From positions 33,994,656 through 34,058,655 of the forward strand of contig NW_022098021.1 of NCBI RefSeq assembly GCF_002288925.2: 64,000 nt of DNA, in the 5' to 3' direction. This document shows, piece after piece, positions 60,814 through 64,000 of this stretch. A model generated the notes under the pieces. That model did not search any database, was not told the DNA's origin, and was given only the letters and a program-made list of their open reading frames with translations. This DNA is from Delphinapterus leucas. Lineage: Eukaryota; Chordata; Mammalia; Artiodactyla; Monodontidae. The stretch's first letter is position 1. Each line of letters opens with the position of its first letter. The translations under genes were made by a program, and so were the position numbers.

Positions 60814-63800
60814 AATGACAGTATGTACATACATATCAATAATTACTTAAAAGTAAATTAACTAAATGCTCCAATCAAAATACATAGAGTGGATAAATGG
60901 TTAAAAACAAGACCACCTATATACTGTCTACAAGAGACTCACTTCATATCTAGACACACAGACTGAAATTAAGGAGATGGAAAAATATATTCCACACAAA
61001 TAGAAACAAAAAGAAAACCAGGGTAGCAATACTTATATCAGAAAAAATAGACTTTAAACAAACACTATAACAAGTGCATTATGTAATCATAAAGGTAATC
61101 TAACATGAAGATATAACACTTGTCAATATACATGGACCCAACATGGAAGCACCTAAATGCATGAAGAAAATATTAATAAACATAGAGGGAGAAATTTAGA
61201 GTAATTCAATAATACTAGGTTATTTTAATGTCCCACTTACATCAATGGGAAGATCATACAGATAGAAAGTCAATATGATAACATTGGCTTTAAATTACGT
61301 ATTAACCAGATAGACTTAATGTTATATCCATAATATTCCATTCAAAAACAGCACTATACATATTCTTTTCAAGTGCATGGAACATTCTCCAGAATGGGTC
61401 ATATGCTAGGTCACAAAGTAAGTCTCAGTAAATTAAAGAAAATCGAAAAATATATCAAGCATCTTTTTTTGGTCACAACAGAATGAGACTAGAAATCAAA
61501 TACAAGAAAAAAAAACTGAAAAAACAAACAAACAAACGTGAAGGCTAAATAATGTGCTACTAAATAACCAATGGGTCACTGAAGGAATCAAAGAGGAAAT
61601 AAAAAGTATCTTCAGACAAATGAAATGGAAGCATAATGCAAAACCTTTGGGACACAGAAAAAGCAGGTCTACGTGGGGAGTTTATAAATATTATAAAGGC
61701 CTATATCATAAAACAAACAAAAAAACTCAATAAGCAATCTAATCTTTCACCTAAAGGATCTAGAAATAGAAGAAAAAACACAACCCAAATTAGCAGAAGG
61801 AAAGGGATAAAAAGATGAGAGTGGAAAAAAATGAAATAGAGATTAAAAAAAAAGAACAGTAGAAAATATCAATGAAACTAAGAGCTGTTTCTTTGAAAGA
61901 TAAACAAAATTTATAAATGTTTAGCCAGTTTCATCAAGAAAAAAAGGAGAAGGCCCAAGTAAATAAAATCAGAAATGAAAGATAAGTTAAAATCAACACC
62001 ACAGAAAATCAAAGGATCATAAGAGATTACTAGGAACAACAAAATAAAACAGACAACCTAGAAGAAATGGATAAACTCCTACAAAAGTATAATCTTCCAA
62101 GGCTGATTCAGGAAGAAATAGAAAATATGAACAGATGAATTACCAGTAATGAAATTGAATTAGTAATAAAACAACTCCAAGAAAACAAAAGTCCAGGATC
62201 AGATAGTTTCACCAGGGAATTCTAACAAACATTACAGAGTTAACAGTGACCCTTCTTGAACTATTCCTTCCACAAACTTGAAGAGGAAGGAATGCTTCAA
62301 ACTCATTCTCATTCTCATTCAAACTCATTCATAATGGGCCAACATTACCCTGATACCAAAACCAGACAAAGACACCACAAAAAAAGAAAATTATAAGCCA
62401 ATGTCCTTAATGAACAAAATACTAGCAAACTAAATTTAAAAATACATTAAAAGATCATACACCATGGTCAAGTGAAATTAATCCCAGGGATGCAAAGATG
62501 GATCAATATCTTCATAGCAATCAGTGTGTTATACCACATTAACAAAATGAAGAATAAAAATCATATAATCATCTCAACAGATGCAGAAAAAGCTTTTGAC
62601 AAAAATCAACAATTATGATAAAATCTTTCAATAAACTGTGTATAGAAGAAACGTACCTCAAAATACTAAGGCCATATATGACAAACCCACAGCCAACATC
62701 TTATTCAATGGCAAAAAGCTGAAAGCATTTCCTCTAAGATCAAAAAGAAGACAAGGATACCCACTTTCACCACTTTTATTCAAGATTTTGGAAGTTCTAG
62801 CCTCAGCAACCAGTCAAGAAAAATAAATTTTAAAAATCCAAAAAGGAAAGGAAAACTGTCACTGTTTGCAATTTACATGACACTGTATACAGACAATACT
62901 AAAGACTTCACCAAATAACTATCAGAACTCACCAATGAATTCAGTAAAGTTGTAGGATAAAAAATTAATACACAGAAATCTGTTGCATTTCTCTACACTA
63001 ACAATGAAATATCAGAAAGAGAAATTGAGTAGACAAACTCAACTGCATAAAAAAGAATAAAATACCAAGGAATAAATCTAAACAAGCAGGTAAAAGACAT
63101 GTACTCTGAAAACTATAGGAAATTAATGAAAAAAATTATGAAGACAACACAAACAAATGGAAAGATATCCTAGCTCAGGATTCAAAGAATTAATATTGTT
63201 AAAATTCGCATACTATCCAAGGCATTCTACAGATTCAATGCAATTCCTATCAGTATACCAGTGGCACTTTTCACAGAAGTTGGCTAAAAATTTTCATTTG
63301 GGTTTTTCCGTAAGATGTTACAGAAAAACCCAAATGAACTTTTTGGCCAACCCAATATATATAATATATATTGTATAGAATGCTGAATAACCAAAGCAAT
63401 TTAGAAAAAGGAACAAATCCTGAGGTTTTATGCTACCTGATTTCAAACTGTACTACAAAACTACAGTAATTAAAACAGTATGGTACTGGCACAAAAACAG
63501 ACACACAGATCAATGCAACAGAATAAGAACCCAGAAATAAACCCACACTTATATGTTCAATTAATCTATAACAAATGAGGCAAGAATATAAAATGGGGAA
63601 AAGACAGTTTCTTCAATAAATGGTGTTGAAAAAGCTGGACAGCTACATGTAAGTCAATTCCCTCACTCCATACACAAAAATGAACTCAAAATAGATTAAT
63701 GGCTTAATTGTTTTAAGACCTGAAACCATAAAACTCCTAGAACAAGGCATAGGCAATATAATTTTTGACATCAGTCTTAGCAATTTTTTTTTTTGATCTG

Positions 63801-64000
63801 TCTCTTCAGGCAAGAGAAACAAAAGCAAAAGTAAAGAAATGGAACTACATCAAACAAAAGTTTTTGTACAGCCAAAGAAATCATCAATACAATTAAAAGT
63901 CTATCTACTGAATGGGAGAAGATATTTGCAAATGATACATCTGCAAGAGGTTAATATCCAAAACATACAATGAACTCAACATGAAAAAAAAAAAACCTAA
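60814..64000 (+). pseudogene. L1 ORF2, frame-broken and cut by window edge (element G)
   Basis: Endonuclease region from about 60814. The reverse transcriptase region includes an NKSPGSD-like segment near 62175 and a 62-codon frame at 62638-62826 with [22 protein letters not shown]. The FADD catalytic site is lost: near 62868 the codons read as FAIYMT instead of FADDM. Many stops and deletions are present. ORF2 sequence continues to the window end. Confidence 0.83.
63280..63357. mobile_element. Mariner-derived short hairpin element
   Basis: Inverted arms: ttggctaaaaattttcatttgg (63280 onward) and its near-complement ending ccaaatgaactttttggccaacccaata (to 63357), with ggtttttc / gaaaaacc at the inner ends and an 11-13-base centre. 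It matches the mariner-derived hairpin repeats common in ruminants and cetaceans, some copies of which give rise to bovine microRNAs. The left terminus is shorter than the right, so the outer left end has been lost. It sits inside ORF2 of element G and is younger than that L1. Confidence 0.82.

Larger units (their letters stand above)
58523..64000 (+). mobile_element. Old L1 with 5' end, element G, runs off right edge
   Basis: Starts ggggcaggatcaagattgcagagtagg, the L1 5' start, then a 5' UTR (to about 59455), ORF1 (about 59461-60330) and ORF2 (about 60814 to the window end). The 3' UTR lies outside the window. It is about as diverged as element B. A mariner-derived hairpin interrupts ORF2 at about 63280-63357. 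The left target duplication cannot be assigned because the right end is not in the window. Confidence 0.88.

Noticed and set aside
1..64000. CRISPR array, prophage or bacterial operon
   Set aside because: No regularly spaced direct repeats with unique spacers. All repeats are SINE, LINE, LTR or microsatellite types of a mammalian genome.

Overview
The window is nuclear DNA from a mammal, most likely a whale or dolphin. It is A+T-rich, has no operon-like gene packing, and is dominated by decayed LINE-1 (L1) retrotransposons. The best lineage marker is the SINE set: at least five copies of the short CHR-2-like tRNA-Glu-derived SINE, one longer CHR-1-like copy and one short monomeric relative. 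CHR SINEs belong to the whale/hippo/ruminant group, and the short form is abundant in cetaceans. Ancient mammalian repeats (MIR, L2, ERV-L) are also present. I found no host protein-coding exon, tRNA, rRNA or CRISPR array. The long open frames fall mostly in L1, and the rest in ERV-L, a UCK1 retrocopy or chance frames.

Layout. 1-1130: 3' end of an L1 (+). 1735-18045: a nest of elements. An old L1 (+) is split at 3635/17351 by a full-length old L1 (-) with matching 13-base target duplications. That full-length L1 holds a 5'-truncated L1 (-) at 4582-5880 (itself holding a CHR-1-like SINE), a nearly complete L1 (+) at 6665-11790, and two CHR-2-like SINEs. Two more CHR-2-like SINEs sit in the outermost L1. 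18046-31700: mostly single-copy or ancient sequence with a CHR-2-like SINE, a palindromic DNA-transposon-like element, L2, an old L1 (-), a (TG)n tract, a short L1 3' end and MIRs. 32240-33130 and 39880-41990: two decayed ERV-L pol remnants in the same orientation; the second shows the order RNase H, integrase, dUTPase. 42650-43286: a probable antisense solo LTR with its own TATA-like and poly(A) signals. 51326-52112: an intronless, frame-broken retrocopy of uridine-cytidine kinase (UCK1). 53415-54480: old L1 (+). 56157-57214: a younger 5'-truncated L1 with an apparent short 3' transduction. 57962-58086: a tRNA-derived SINE with a perfect 18-base target duplication. 58523-64000: an old L1 (+) with its 5' end, running off the window and interrupted by a mariner-derived hairpin.

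No cooperating gene system is visible. The biological content is a layered record of retrotransposition: at least eight L1 insertions in two 3'-end lineages, several SINE insertions, two retroviral internal remnants and one host-mRNA retrocopy. Subfamily names come from recognising sequence, not from a database search, and element edges are good to roughly 10-50 bases unless a target duplication is given.
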